A stretch of DNA of 64,000 bases from Lycocorax pyrrhopterus obiensis (GCA_014706295.1 JACSVZ010000002.1:57559617-57623616); one strand, 5' to 3'. Positions 23,353 to 36,996 are shown, counted from the first letter of the stretch. Made by a program: numbers and translations. Notes: generated by a model not told the origin, from the letters alone.

Positions 23353-26300
23353 CGAGTTAACTATTATCTGAACAGGAGGGCTGGAGAAGCATCGTTTCAC
23401 TGGCAGTTCAAGTCCCTGGCCACTCTTCCCCTCCCCTTTCACTTTCCCCCTTTATCTATTTTCTTTCCTCCAGACATGCAGGAATGCTTTTATTCCCTCA
23501 CTCCCACCTCTTTGCCCCAACACAGTTAACAAGGAAAAATGCGGTGGGGGCTGGAGGTGAAATTGGCAGAAGGGAATGGATGAATGGGGGCTATCCCCTC
23601 CCCTTTTGCCTGTCACAAATGTCTGCTGTTCTTGACATTTCCTAAAAATGTAAATGTTCAAAAACAAGGGCGGGGGGGGGGGGGGGGGAGGGAAATCCCC
23701 TTGAAACTGAAGCAACTGAATTCATTATTTCCACAGCAAAAAATGCAAAACCCCTTGTTTAATTTTCGTCATGTGGCTGCAGCTTAGGAGTACACTGACA
23801 CACCGAAGAGGAGGCCTCAAGGGTAATAAAGCCATCAGGATCTTGTAACTACTGCACACATGCACGTACGAGTCCTTACATTAACCTCCGGGAGGGGCTG
23901 TGCAGCTGAAGCAGGATCTCCTGTGCCTGCGCTCAGTTTTGCTACTGCTCCTGGGATGAGAGGAGGATCAGTCATCAAAACACACACTTCAGGGAAACCA
24001 CTATTTGTCAAACAGTCCAAAAATAAACGAGATACCTGTTTTTCTGTCTGTCCTTTTAACCCTCTCCATCTCCTGCCGTATCACCTAGGGGAGGTGCAGG
24101 TGGGAAATCTTTCCTTTTCTCCTTTGCCTGCAACAGTTGCCACTCCAGTAAGAGAAAAAGTACTCAGACTTCACTGTGCTGAGCAGATTATTTTATCCTG
24201 GTATTCACAGTATGTACCAAGCTTGAAATAGCACATTCCACTGCAAAGTCATCTAATGCAGCATGATTTTTCATTTAGTTGTCTCTTTGGTTTTTTTTTA
24301 CATTTATTTATCTTCTTTTGTAAATACATCATTTATGTGAAAGAAAGTGAAGCAGAACTGCAGAGCATGTTTAATGTCTTTATTCACTCTGTTTTCTGAT
24401 ATTGATGCCAAAGGTTTTATTTATAATGCAGTGATTTTTTACCTCTCATATCATGTCAGTTCTCAAAAGCATTCTCATTGATTACAGACTTGACACATTT
24501 TCACTTTACTTTTTTTTTTTTAAATTCAGATAGTTTTGGGGATCTCTATCTAGATACACCAAAGTTGAAACTCATTAGCATTTTTAAATACTTTAAAGAA
24601 ATCTATTTTACAGATTTTAAAACAATTCTGTGGACTTCACATGTCTGGGAGTAAAATTTGGCTGAAAATTTAGGGCACAACAATTCCTGCAGAACATTGC
24701 TATTAGTCTTTTCAAGCTCTTTCCCTCCTTTAATTTCTACTTTTTCTTGTACATCTGTCTTAGAAAACTACGACTCTCTTACCATTCAAAATGAAGTGAA
24801 AAATATACAGAAACATGTCTGTTTCCTTTCCCAAAAAGAAAAAGGAAACAATGCAAAACAAAGTCTCTTTCATGACGAAGCATGAAAAAGAATTATGAAT
24901 GGAAAGTAGACCAAGTTTTAAAATGACAAAAACCCAAAGAACTCATATGCATTTGTATATGTGTATGCATGTATTCCTTCAGTTATGTATTTATGGATTT
25001 TGCTGTTTTGACAGCTTTTTATGAGCGGAATTGAGGCTCATTGACCGACTGCTTAACATAAGCTACTTGCCTCTGAAGTTAGTCCAGACTGCCACTGTCC
25101 TGCCTGCAGTTTTTCTCTCTAAGAAAACTGAGGTGAACTGAGAGTAAATATCTTTTAATGATATATGTGAAATTATTTTTAAAAAGTATTTTTTAACTCA
25201 TCGTCATAATTTTTAAGTAACCAGATAAAGACACTTAATGCAAGAACAGCATGCTTGTATAATGTACAGGCCTACATAACAAAACTTCCATTAGTTTCAA
25301 AAGAATCTCATTCTTCCCATGCACCATCATGTTTTCAGGTCTTTGGCAAGTTTTTCTTTGCTGTCAGGCAGCTGGCAGTATCTGAACTGCTCAGGCAATT
25401 CCTAACAACTTGCAGCCTTTTAGAAGTCAGATCTTTTCAGTGTACCCAGTAAGATAAACAAAAGATAATAGATTATAAAACATTTTGAAAGTGGTTTTGG
25501 TTTGTTTCCTTTATAATTCCAGGTCAACTTGAAATGATGGCCCAGCCCTTTTTTCCCTTGCTATCTTTTGTGAATTCAAATTGAGGAAACCTAGAAGTCT
25601 GGTAAAGCAGACTTTGTGAGATGTTCTTCTGTACAAAAGGTAGACCCATAAAAATCTGTCCCTTCATATTTCATTTATGTAAATGTAATGAACATATGTT
25701 AGAACAGGTTATGATAACTTAGGGCAGTATCAATCAACCAGGCAATGCTTTTATATAGGCCACGGGACATCAATGAAGTGAAAGTAGTGTATATGTTTAT
25801 GTAGACTCTGTTTGATGTAATACTACAACTCATCTACCAATCTCCATCTCTGACCCTGACATTGCTTTAAAGAACACAAACAGATAAGAGTCAGGAGGTT
25901 AAAAACATTCATGATGTAAAGTTGTGTTTACTAAAACGTTTTGACAGTAATTTTTAGGTGTTCCAACTGTTGACTCCTAATTTGAACCACTTGTCAAAAG
26001 ACACCATATGAATCCTAGGCAAGGGTTACTTTTTCTGCAAGATTTTCCCATTGGTTTCTCAATAATTCTTAGTCAATGACCTCATTTTGAATGATAAATA
26101 AAGTTTGGGATTTTTAAATTCTTTGAAGTCATATGGAAGGAGTCATAGAATGTAAAGTTTTGTATACTTTTTTTTTTGTTTTTGGGTCCAAGTGATCTTT
26201 ATCCACTAATTACCAAAAATTCAAGTGACTTGACAAATAATTTCCTACTGGGACTGCTTCTCTGGATATGTTTTTAAAAAAACCCAAATAACCAGTGGCA

Positions 26301-28760
26301 TATCATCATTACCTTTTTTTAGGTAAGAAAATAATTCTGAATTTTAAGCTTAATATCCAAAACTACTATGATGCATGTACACACACACACCACATACATA
26401 TGGCATCAAGTATTTGAAGAGAAACAACTATGATAGAAATAAAAAAAACCCCTAGTTTCTTCTCTGCATTTATTCCATATCAAAAATTGCTTTATTTCAG
26501 CTGTGTGGATTATTGGGAATTTTAGTCAATTGATTGTACTTAGGTTATTAATGAATAATTTGATTCACACGTTTGTTGACTGTTGTCATTTTGTGGCAAT
26601 GACATATAAGCCACTTGGTATTATTTATCTATTTTGGTTGGATAAATATGACTTTTAGAATTAAATTCTGGATGCAGAGAAGAAGATGTTCCAAGTTTGT
26701 GTTGCACTAACTTTTGGATGCAGACTGACTTTTGCTATTTTTCCCCAGCAATTAATTTTGTTAAAATGTGGAAAATAGTTTATAAATACTTAAAACTTAA
26801 TCTGCAGAAACTCTAGTGAGAGGCTGTCTCATGGCAAGTCTAGCTAGGGAAGGCTTCTATGGACTTTCTGCATTAAATCATGGGTCATGAAAAAAACAGA
26901 GGAAAAAGTAGTTTATCTCCTTGGTGGCACCCAAAGTGTCTGGGTACTAAGCAAAACACCTTGTTTGCAATGTTGTGCATACATAGACTAGCCAGAAAAT
27001 CATTTTCTACAAACTGTTGCACTCTTCTGGCAAGAGAGATTTAGCCATCCTTCCATGGGCCAGCTGCTCTCTCAGTTTGCCTAGCTGGAGAAATAATACA
27101 GAAACCCTTTGACTTCCTGTGGTATGACAAAGCTGAAAGCACGTTGCAGAGTATGAGTTCCTGTGTGGACAGTTGATATAAAAAAAGCTTCTGCTTCACT
27201 GCTTCTGCTATAGTCAGCATTACTAAACCCAGGTAGGGGTATTTCTGTGACCAGCCATGGAAATAAAGGATTTTCAGTGCCTACCACAGTGAGCTATAGC
27301 TTAGAAGGGACTTCGAAAAATGTAAATTACCCCCTTAGTGCTGGCTCCAGGCATCTAAACCAGGATAAGCTGTTTAAATCTCTTTGTATGCTTCAGCCAC
27401 TGTGTCTCTCCAAGCCCAGAAACAGAAAAGAACACCACTAACCATGTGATATGCCCTTTACTGCAGTCCCTGAGGGCTGTAGGCACCGATGGAGTGAGAC
27501 GCCAGCCCTCACCACCATTAGGTTTACTTGCTGAAGTTGTTGCTATCTTACGCTGATAAAGGAAAAGGCAAATTCCCCAGAGATTTGCTCTTAAAGCAAT
27601 TTAAACATAATAGCACTTTGAAATACATATTAAAACATCTCATGTGAAGTTTGAGACAGTAACAAAAGACTACCCCTTACTTTAATGTCTGGGTCTGTCA
27701 CATGGGTTAAATGCCAGGATTCACATGAAGCTCCCCTTTCTCCCTGAACTAATGCATGGCTTTCCAGGCACAAGCATTTCCACATGTAGTAGGGAGAAAA
27801 GTAGGCAGTTCTGACTGAGAAAAAGGGAGATCCAGACCCAGACCAGGGCCTTCATAGTCACAGCCAGTTGCAAAAATTAGAGGAAAAGTGCCCAGAGGAC
27901 AACAGCTAGCAATAATTCCTTCATATTGGATTCTACCTTATCAAGTGCAACAGTGGATATTCTCTTTGACAGTAGATAGACTGGATGTTGAAAGAAACTT
28001 ACTGTTAACCCAAAACTGGAGGAACTCCTGATGTTTTAAATTCCTGATCTTTTCTTCTGAGGTTTTATGGAGACTTTTAACCTCCATGCATAATTTGGCT
28101 CTTAATATTTGAATCTAAAGTGCCATTTTTTCATCTTTTTATCTTTTAAAAAATGCTAGTAAAGACAGGAATAGTCATAGGACCCAGACCAGAGTAAGTC
28201 AAGAGGTCCGTTTTCTCTGGTTGTCTGTCCCATGAAGTGGAAAGCCAAAGCTGGGGTACAAACATGCCGGAACTGTGCTTGCTACACGAACAGGGCCTGG
28301 GCTGCAGGCAGAGCAGAAGACAGCAGCCTGGAATTCTTAGCAAGAAAAAGAGGGTTGTTACTGACAGCAAAGTCATAAATGCTGTTAAAACAGGAGGACA
28401 CAATTCTCTCTATCAATTAAAATTGTTTTTTACAATTAGGTTATTCAATTCTGCACTGGTTCTTACAAAAAATAAAACAGTTTGCCCAGCTGGCTTTGTC
28501 AGGAAATCTGTCCTTGCCTTTTGTCCTGAGGCATTTCTGATTTCAGCAGTATTATTTGTATTAATAATTATTATTGTTATATTGTTGACAGTAATACCAA
28601 GAGTACTTTTTTCAGGTTTCAGAGCCTCTACTGTTTTCTCAGAGGTCAAGAGACAGGACTCTGGGACTTCAGTCAGTTCTAGAAAGCCTGAGATTTGCAC
28701 AGAGAGCTGAAACCAGGTAAGCTGCTGCTGAGAATCAGGTTTGCCTGAGCTTTAGTGTCT
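23353..28760. other. Intergenic region upstream of IGFBP1
   Basis: About 5.4 kb without a recognisable gene. It contains the distal IGFBP1 promoter, a poly(G) tract (23672-23688) and AT-rich unique sequence. Confidence 0.7.
23672..23688. repeat. Poly(G) tract, 17 bp
   Basis: An uninterrupted run of 17 G on the plus strand, followed by AGGG. It lies about 380 bp upstream of the predicted IGFBP1 start and could form a G-quadruplex. Confidence 0.85.
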
Positions 28761-28765
28761 GATAG
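28761..28765. repeat. Left target-site duplication GATAG
   Basis: GATAG directly precedes the TG end of the LTR and matches the copy at 29766-29770. Confidence 0.9.
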
Positions 28766-29765
28766 TGTTGTGGTTTGACACTGGCCAAATGCCAGGCACC
28801 CACAAAAGCTGCTCAGAGGAGAGAAAAAATTATCAAAGGGTTCATGAGTTGAGATAAGGACCAGGAGAAAACACTCCAAGGACGAAACAGGCTTGACTTA
28901 GAGGTATAAAGTGAATTTATTACTAACAAAGTCAGAGGAGGATAACGAGAAGTAAAATAAGCCTTTAAAAACACCTTTTCTTCCCCCAACCCCCTCCCTC
29001 CTTCCCACAGACAGTGCAGGGAGAGAAGGCGTAGGGGTTTTGGTCAGTTCGTCATCCAAGATCTTCTTCTACTGCTCAGGGAGAGGAGTCCTTCCCCTGC
29101 TACGCCATGGGGTCCCTCCCACGGGAGACACTTCTCTGTGAACTTCTCCAGCGTGGTTCCAATCTCACGAGCAGCAGTCCTCCCAAAACTGCTGTAATGT
29201 GAGTCCCTCCCACGGGCAAACAGTCCTCCCAAAACTGCTGTGGCGTGGGTCACTCTTCACGGGGTGCAGTCCTCCAAGGACAGGCTGCTCCAGCCTGGAA
29301 GCAGGGAGCCCCTCTCTCTACCGGGTCTTCCACTGGACCACAGCCTCCTCCAGGCATCCACCCGCTCCAGCGTGGGCACCTCCCACACAGGCTGCCGGCG
29401 GATCTCTGCATCCCCCGTGGCCTGCAGAGGAATCTCAGCTCCGGCTCCTGGAGCACCTCCTCCCCATCCTTCTTCACTGACCTTGGTGTTCCCGTGTTGT
29501 TTCCCTCACATGTTCTCACCTCCTCCTCTTCTCTAGCTTGAAAAAACTGTGCCCCCACTTTGTTTTGATTTTCTTCTTAAATATGTTATCACAGAGGCAT
29601 CACCAACATCTCTAATTGGCCCAGCCTTGGCCAGCAGCATGTCCATCTTCAGAGCCATCAGGGATTGGCTCTGCCAGATATGGTGAAAGCTTCTAGTAGC
29701 TTCTCACAGAAGCCACCTCTGTGGCCCCCCTGCTGTGCAAAACCAGGCTGTGCAAAACCAACACA
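28766..29765. mobile_element. Solo LTR of an endogenous retrovirus
   Basis: The element is 1000 bp, begins TGTTGTGGTTTGACA and ends GCAAAACCAACACA, so it has the TG...CA ends of retroviral LTRs with imperfectly inverted termini. Identical 5-bp GATAG duplications flank it on both sides. No gag, pol or env frame is present, so it is a solo LTR left by recombination between two LTRs. A 5-bp duplication fits ERVL-type elements, but the class is inferred. A TATAAA word at 28905-28910 on the plus strand and an AATAAA on the minus strand give conflicting hints, so I leave orientation open. The interior contains a 46-bp tandem repeat. Confidence 0.9.
29175..29281. repeat. 46-bp tandem repeat inside the LTR
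   Basis: CAGTCCTCCCAAAACTGCTGT starts the unit at 29175 and at 29221, and a decayed copy (CAGTCCTCCAAGGA) starts at 29267, so the spacing is exactly 46 bp. A related GTCCCTCCCACGGG block at 29112 and 29203 suggests that the array once extended further left. Confidence 0.85.
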
Positions 29766-29770
29766 GATAG
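29766..29770. repeat. Right target-site duplication GATAG
   Basis: GATAG directly follows the CA end of the LTR. Confidence 0.9.
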
Positions 29771-32700
29771 TTATCAAGTGTGAAAGCTTTTGATACTCAC
29801 TGCTGCCTTAACCTACAAGCATCTAGTATTTCTAACTCTTTGCAGGGGATCCACAGTGAGCTATAGAGAAGTTCACACTGTACAGAGGATCAAAAATTCT
29901 CAGAAGGAGTTAGACTCTGCTTGGGAACCCTGAACCTTTTGGTGTGAGTGGGGCAGAGCTTACTTTCTGTGGGAAGAGGTAGAAGAACAGCATAAAGACA
30001 AAGTAAGTGTGTGGCACATCAGCCTCAGTTAGACAGGTCACCCCGTGTGACACCTACTCTTGACTGGATACACCTCAACAAGCATTTTACAAAAACTGAA
30101 GCTTCTAGCTGTACTTGTCAGCAGTTTTAGGGCTCCTTGAAGGACAACAGAATTTGCAACTAGAGATGTGAAGGGGTTAATCCAGCTTGTTATTATATCA
30201 AAATCACACTGGAGATAAGATTGAATGTCGCATGAATATTTGCCTACCTACTGTATAAATAATCTCTGCCATCAAACACAAAGATCATGCAGAGTTGCTG
30301 GATTTTAAAAAAATCAATTTAATTAATGTATAATGAAACAAAACAAAAAGCCAAGATTAGACTGTTAAAGCATGTTGTTACAGATGAAAGCAGAGTGCCT
30401 CTCTTAACAAATAAGATTTGACTACCTGTGGTAAATCATCATGATTTTGCCTTCTATAACAAAGTCACATGGAAAAGAATGAAACTTCTAGTGACCCGTA
30501 GCTTGGTGATGATGGAGCAGTTGTAAAAATGAAGATAGACGCAGAGAGGAACTACTATATGTGTCAAAAGCTTTTCTCTTGAGAAATCTGATTAATCAAG
30601 ATGTTGTAGAAATGCTTATATGGATAACTATAAAAGTAGGACTTAAATTTTATTTTTGTTGCTGCTGTTATTACAATCAGTGACTGGTTGACCATGAAAT
30701 GGTCAACATAACAAAAATAAACAACCCCCTCAGCACCTCCTTCTTTTTAATGTAATTTTCTACATTTTCATGTATAATACATTTCCTCTATGATTTGATA
30801 TTTTTCTCGAAGATATCCATCTTGTGAAAAAACCTGTTTTACAAATTTATTAAGTGTATGTAAAAAAAGGACATGTTTTAATATATGAAATTCAAGACTT
30901 ATTTTCCGTTAACTCACTGATTTTGCATTCTGAAAAACTGTAATAGCCAACAGACGTTTTAGGTGTCATAAGTCTGCTATAGTGTTTTTGCTTCTCTCAT
31001 TCATCTTTTCTCCAAACGTGATCATCATAGGCTTTTCATTTTGCTGGTCTTACACAAGGAATTTGCTCTGTGATTTGTTTTCTTTAACCAATTTTTATGA
31101 TCTCCCAGCTGTGGCCAAAAAACCCCATCTGCTACTTAATATACTAGTAAAGGTCAGGATACACTGTTGATTTGCATGCTTGCATCATAACCTTTGTGGT
31201 ATAATTGCCAATCTTACAGTCTTAGTGAACTTTTTCTCAGCTACCCAGAGGCATTCAGGATGCCGTACAGTACTTCTTTCTCCACCATTCCAGTTCCACC
31301 CCTTCTTTCTTCCTTCTAGCACAGTTAAAATTTTAACACATACCCACATTAGCATGTGTTGCAAATAAACTTTTTTATTGCAATTGCAAGCCTTCCATCT
31401 AATTGCAATGTCTTCCCTGTCATGGTGGCAAAGCTTCTTGCTGTTGCTGAGCTACGGTTTGTGCAGGTTTTGGGGCTTTGTGTGATTTTTTTTCTTTGAG
31501 AGGAATAACAGACAATAAAACATCCATGACCTTTGTGTGAATACTCTCACGCAACACCAATTTGATTTAAGTGCATGCCGTATGATGCAATGAATTGCTT
31601 GTGCTCTCTTGGCTGGGACGTATACTTTGAAACCCATTTTACCTGGGCATCTTGTAAGTGCTATTTTTGGATCCAGTTCCTTTCTGAGTAAATTTGTCAG
31701 CAACGCTGCACATACTTTCTTTCCTATATTTGAATTCACATCAGCTTTCCATATTATAAAATGGAAACATTCCATTTCTAGGAAGAGAACCTTCTTTTCC
31801 CCTATTATGCTGGCACCTCCTCTTTAGAAGATCTAAGCTTTAGGAGGATTATAGTATCTGCTTGTAGAGGAAGGTCACTACAAGGGACATACCTACAGTG
31901 ATATGAAGAGCTGAAAGCAGAAGACAGTTATAGTAGGACATGTAGAGCAAGGGAAGGCCAAAAGTATGAAGGACAACAAAAGGGATCAAAATGGCAGCAA
32001 CGGTAAGAAGCAGAAAAGATATGAAGATATTTTTCCCCTTTCTTCTTTCCCTTTCTGCTATAAAAACGAAGAAAAACAGGAAAAAAACCCCCACAAACCC
32101 GCCAAGAAATAAAAAACCACAGATGCAGGACAGTGAGTGACAGAACAATTATGCAAGTTCAATCTTATTTTTAATAAAAACTTAGGCAAAGTGGAACTAC
32201 TTTGACAGGTAACACTTAAAAGCATTGACTTCATAGTAAGCCTAGAGACAATGGTTACTGCCTTGTGAGTTAGGACATTTGGTTTCAAGCTCCTGTCTCA
32301 GGGGAGAAGGGGATTTGAAATGCAGGCTGTACTTCCCAGAATTTTATACTGTGGGCTGCTGGAACTAAAATCAGATAGATATAACTCTTATCTCACTACT
32401 GTCTTCTGCGCATGTCCATGCACATGTAACATTTCTGGTTGGAGGGGCGGGGCTGCTGTGAGTGCTGTGAAGCCACATGTATGAATAGACCCAGGAGACT
32501 GGCAACTGTCAAGCTCTACAGGATTTGCGTGCCTGTTGGGACTGACTGCACTGTCAAACACCATTTAATTGCATAGGAGCAGTAGGTTCCTACATAGTAG
32601 CACAAAGCCTGAGCAAGGTTTGGGCAGGGTGAGGGTGGGCAGCTCAGGTCCACATCCTAACAGAGGTGGTAAGAGCTGTGCCTAGTTCAAGTTTTTAGCA

Positions 32701-35700
32701 ACATTTGAAAGTGGTACCCAGTTGCTTCAACTGGTCTAACTTTTCTAGGTGCAGCTAGGCTCAGTGTTTGTTCATTTTTTTCTAATAAGTTGGAAATGTT
32801 GAGGAGTGAGCTATTTCAAAAGGCATGGTAGAGTCCATCAACAGATGGAGCTAAGGGAGACTTTTGTGCTTGTATGTCTTATAGAACAAAACACAACCAA
32901 GTACAGGTCAGCGACACTGTTGTGTGATTTATTACTCAGGGTTTTGTCCATAGCAGGAATGTAACTATGTTGTAACTTAGAGGAAAAAAAAAATCTGTTT
33001 TTATTTAAAAGTTTTCCACTTTTCCTAGTTATTGTTCAGCTGTGATCAGCAAAGGAAGGACTTAGTTTCCATTTGTCTGTTACATAAATCTGAAATATGT
33101 TAAATATATGTGCTAAACATTTTTCTCTTCAAACTGGCCTCCAACCGAAGTACTGCAGCTGGGCAGAGCACTCCCAGCTCTGTCAACAGGAGTATTACCA
33201 TTGCTTCAGTGGGAACAAGGCTGAGCTCATAAATCCAGGGTGAAGATATTTCTGTCTCTTCCCTCTGTTCTTGGTAATGTTTTTGTTCTTCTCCATCCAA
33301 CATCATGCTTAGTCACCGTCAGCAGGTAGGTTGTGTAATATCTATTCAGGGACAAGTGTACTGAAAACAGTTCCATAGGTCAAGGTCATAGCTTCACTCC
33401 AAAAGGAAAAATACTGCCCTAAAAGAACACTCTCAATGGGAAGGCTGTTCGGAACTTACAAATGGGTCCATGTTACATTTGAAAGTCAGAACAACACCAA
33501 GGCTCAAGAGCATGTTGCAACTCTGATTCACATTCGTTCATTCAGGCAAAGGGCTTTTTATTTTACAGAACAGGGTGTCTTGGGAATTATCTTTTCATAA
33601 GGATCTGGTGTCTGTAGTCCTCAACCTTTTTCAGCCTCAGCACCTGAAATCCATCCTTAAGGTCTCTAATAATTAGAAAGACTCCTTTTTTAGAGGTGTT
33701 GGACTCTACAGCTCCCTTTAAGAATTCTTTTTTTTCGCACTGTAATATTGTAATATAAGTATTCATAAGGGAACGTTGTTCGTGAAGAGAAGCACTAACC
33801 AACCAGTACTTTGCCATTGTTGCCACTAGATGATGAGCATTAAACAAGAGTGAAACTGCATACTACTAGTGCTCCTCCCAAAGGCTATTCCTTTCAAAGT
33901 ATACATACATAGTATGACAGAAAACTAAATGTATCATTTAAACTTAAAAATTTAATTCCAGTAGACTTGTGAGTCTACTGGAGAAATGAAAGGAAGTTCA
34001 AGCTCTGTAAACAAAAGAAATACTAATTGGTGGTTGTTTTTTTAAATTTATTTTTGCCCTATGGATATACTTACATGTGAAGTATGATAACATCAGCACA
34101 GCTTTGTATGTGCAATTTGATACATGTGGTTTCACATTTTCTAACATCCTGATTTTATAAATTAGAGACAAACCTTTCTTTGGGAACACCTTTCACTAAG
34201 GTCTGTACTATATAGGCCTGGTTGAAGTCTCTTGGGATTGTTACATGCAAACTGTTGATACTGTGGTTGTAGAATGTCAAGACACATTGAAAAACCCCTG
34301 AAGAACCAGTTGATTGTATTAATATTCTCATGAAATACTATAAGCAGTTTTATAACTTTTGCAAACTCATGAACATCTAAATTATTCCAAAACAAATGCT
34401 ATATAGTCTTTTGTATTTAACCATTCTAGAGAGAAAATAGAAGTAGTTTTCAAAATCATGAGACCCCTTGGTTTTTTGCCTGATATAGCTTGAAAACCTG
34501 GAAAGACCCAAAGTCAGTTCTGTGTTACCGCTGGGTACAGTTTGTTTTCCTCCACTGAGGAAAGTCTTTGGGATTTTATTGGCACCAACTAGTTCTATGA
34601 ACCTGACAGGGTAGCACCTTGCTCCCTGAAAGACTTTCCCATCATTTACTGTGCTCTGAATTTCAGAAGTTTTGCATTGCACTTGGAATGAAGCCAAAGA
34701 TATCTTAGATGTTAAGTAGCCATATTCCCTGGATTCCTTTGCATATAACATAGCCCAAAGCAGGGCCTTAGAACTGCACCCCTGGCCTCCTAAGGTCTGG
34801 AACTTGTCCCACATGACCTTTCCACTTGGCCTAGCATCATGGAGGGCATCAGCCTAAGTAGACGAAGGCACTTTGGGGTATGACAACAGAGTCTGAGTTT
34901 CGGCAGAAGACCAGTGTCAGATATCAGAGGGTATCAGATGGGCAAGGAATCCAGCAGTGAAGACCAAGCACTAAAGACAAAAGACCTCTGTGTCTTATAA
35001 GGAAGGAAACAACTAGAGGCCAAATTGGAGAAGACATTGGATGAAGGCATTTGAAGACCAAGAAACTGGATGGGCAGGAGCCAAGAGTGACTTGAGAGGC
35101 AACTGTGAGAAAGGAAAGCAGAAGCAATATCAAGACTTCCTGAGACTAGGATGGGAAGCCTGAAGAAGGAACAACTGGAACTGACTATCTGGGAAGGTAC
35201 AAATAAACAAGAGGCAGAACTGGGTCATTTGGATTAAGCATTGGGTCATGCAGCCAGACTAATCTGTGCTTGTCCCAGGGGTAGAGGAAGGTTTTACACT
35301 AACCTTGCACTTGCCTGATCTTAGTTCAGCCCCTGGCACAAATCACAGATACTGATGAAATGCCTGCAGGCTCAAGGGGAATAGCAGCACATCTGCAACC
35401 ATGCCTATTTTATCTCAAAAGCAGCTTGGGATATACACCAGCCAGGAGCTCTCTGGTTGCCAGAGGAACCTGTGGAGGCCAGACAAGCAGCCTGGGTAAC
35501 ACACACAAACAAATTCCAGAACATTAACTAAACATGAAATCAAGTGAGCGTGACTTGGCTCATGACCTGAAGGACAGCATCACCCCACTGCCTGGCTATA
35601 CAGAAAGCCAGGTCTGAGGATAAGGCTGTTCTCCTGAGAAATTCTGAAGAATTTGAGTTCAAGAATCATTAGCAAAAACACACTAATTCCATTTAAATCC

Positions 35701-36829
35701 TGAGAGAGGTTGTAAAACCACAACTCCTCTCTTACATTTTGAAGTGTAACAGAGATGCTATTGATTGGCCTGCCTCATAATATTGGCATGGGACACACCT
35801 CTTCTCTGCCACCTTGGATGTGAGATATTACAAGTCTGGGAAGGAAATGCAAAAGTGTCCCTTGCCTCCATTCTTAAATGGCAGCTTATTTTGAATATGA
35901 CCTCTCCTCTTTGGGGTAATGAGTGCCTGGAACAGCTGCAAAACTAGTATAAGCCAGGAAAGTGCACATGCTAGAGCCACACAAGTGCAGAAATGTGTGT
36001 ATGTTGGTGGTAAATCTATTGTGGATTCCAGCTGCTGACACTCCACAGATCACTTAGAAGCGATAAACTCTGCCTCTGCCTGTTTAAAGATTACATAATA
36101 GACCGCAGTAGGAACTAACATGAATATTGTGCCTTTTGCATAAATTCTTGACTATGCTTCAGAAAGATCCTTTGAGCTAAATTACTATTTTGGCAATATG
36201 GCTGTCAGGTAAGACACCCTTCTTGACCTCCATGCAGCAGCTCCAGAGGGAAAAAAAAAACCAAATAGAAAACCCATACTTGCTCAAAACACACAGCCAA
36301 GGAGTAAGTATCTCAAATACACCAGTGAGTTGCATTTACAATTTAAGGCTGGGACAAACTGATTTTGAACCAAAACTTCAAAATAAGCTGTCATTAATTA
36401 GTAATCTCTAAAGAATGGCCTCCCTCCTTGGTGCCTCTCAGTATTTCCTCATCTCGCCAGGTAGCAGCAAAAACATTCCAGGTTGCGTCAGCTTTGATTA
36501 CCCTTAAGATGAAGATATTCTCCTTTGGCTAACCAGGATTACATTCTATGTGGCCACCAGGACTTTGTCACTTAAGAAACATCAGCAACCCTATAAGACT
36601 TGAATGCTACACGAAAGATTATGGGCAGGAAGAGCTGTGGCAGGATGAAGAATGATTCTTAGAGGAAGTTTTTCCTCCCTTCTTTGTTCTAGGCCTTTCT
36701 GCCATTATAAATAAACATTGACTCTTCTTAATTTATACCTGACTTCTGGATTTAAGAGGAAAGAATGACAAAACAAATAAACAACAGAAAAAGAATATTT
36801 TGGAAGGAAAGAGGAAGTCTAGCAGGCAC
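29771..36829. other. Intergenic region between the solo LTR and CCDC201
   Basis: About 7 kb of mostly unique, AT-rich sequence. A 145-codon open frame at 34377-34814 (minus) has no domain that I recognise, and I do not annotate it as a gene. Confidence 0.65.
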
Positions 36830-36846
36830 TTTAATGAAGAGTGTGA

Positions 36847-36852
36847 TTTATT
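36847..36852 (-). terminator. CCDC201: CCDC201 polyadenylation signal
   Basis: AATAAA on the minus strand lies 58 nt downstream of the TGA, implying a very short 3'UTR. An ATTAAA follows at about 36837-36832. Confidence 0.65.
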
Positions 36853-36909
36853 GGAACTAGCCATTCCCACATGATGGATGTGACAGCACTTATCCCACAG
36901 GTAGCCCAG

Positions 36910-36996
36910 TCAAGCATCTTCAATTGTCAGTTCATGTTTAGTTGCCTCCTCAATGTTTCTAAGTTGACGAAGCAGCCATTCTCTTTCTTTCTTTCT
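36910..36996 (-). CDS. CCDC201: CCDC201 last coding exon
   Basis: After the acceptor ACTATAACAG, 28 codons and TGA encode RKKEREWLLRQLR and then NIEEATKHELTIEDA. This is the most conserved segment and is below the length that a simple ORF search reports. The phase (0) matches the upstream donor. Confidence 0.88.
   Translation of the reverse strand, partial: RKKEREWLLRQLRNIEEATKHELTIEDA

Noticed and set aside
22557..23360. 267-codon open frame on the plus strand, the longest in the window
   Set aside because: It is antisense to IGFBP1 exon 1, inside the CpG island, where GC-rich sequence leaves few stops. The minus-strand frame has the signal peptide, 12 cysteines and splice sites.
28237..28710. 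157-codon plus-strand frame with a hydrophobic stretch (VLFVLIIIIVILL)
   Set aside because: The hydrophobic part comes from an AT-rich TTATTATT run, and nothing else resembles a known membrane protein.
29199..29558. Overlapping frames of about 100 codons on both strands
   Set aside because: They lie entirely within the GC-rich part of the solo LTR and match no retroviral protein.
34377..34814. 145-codon open frame on the minus strand
   Set aside because: No recognisable domain, no supporting splice or promoter context; compatible with chance in 64 kb.
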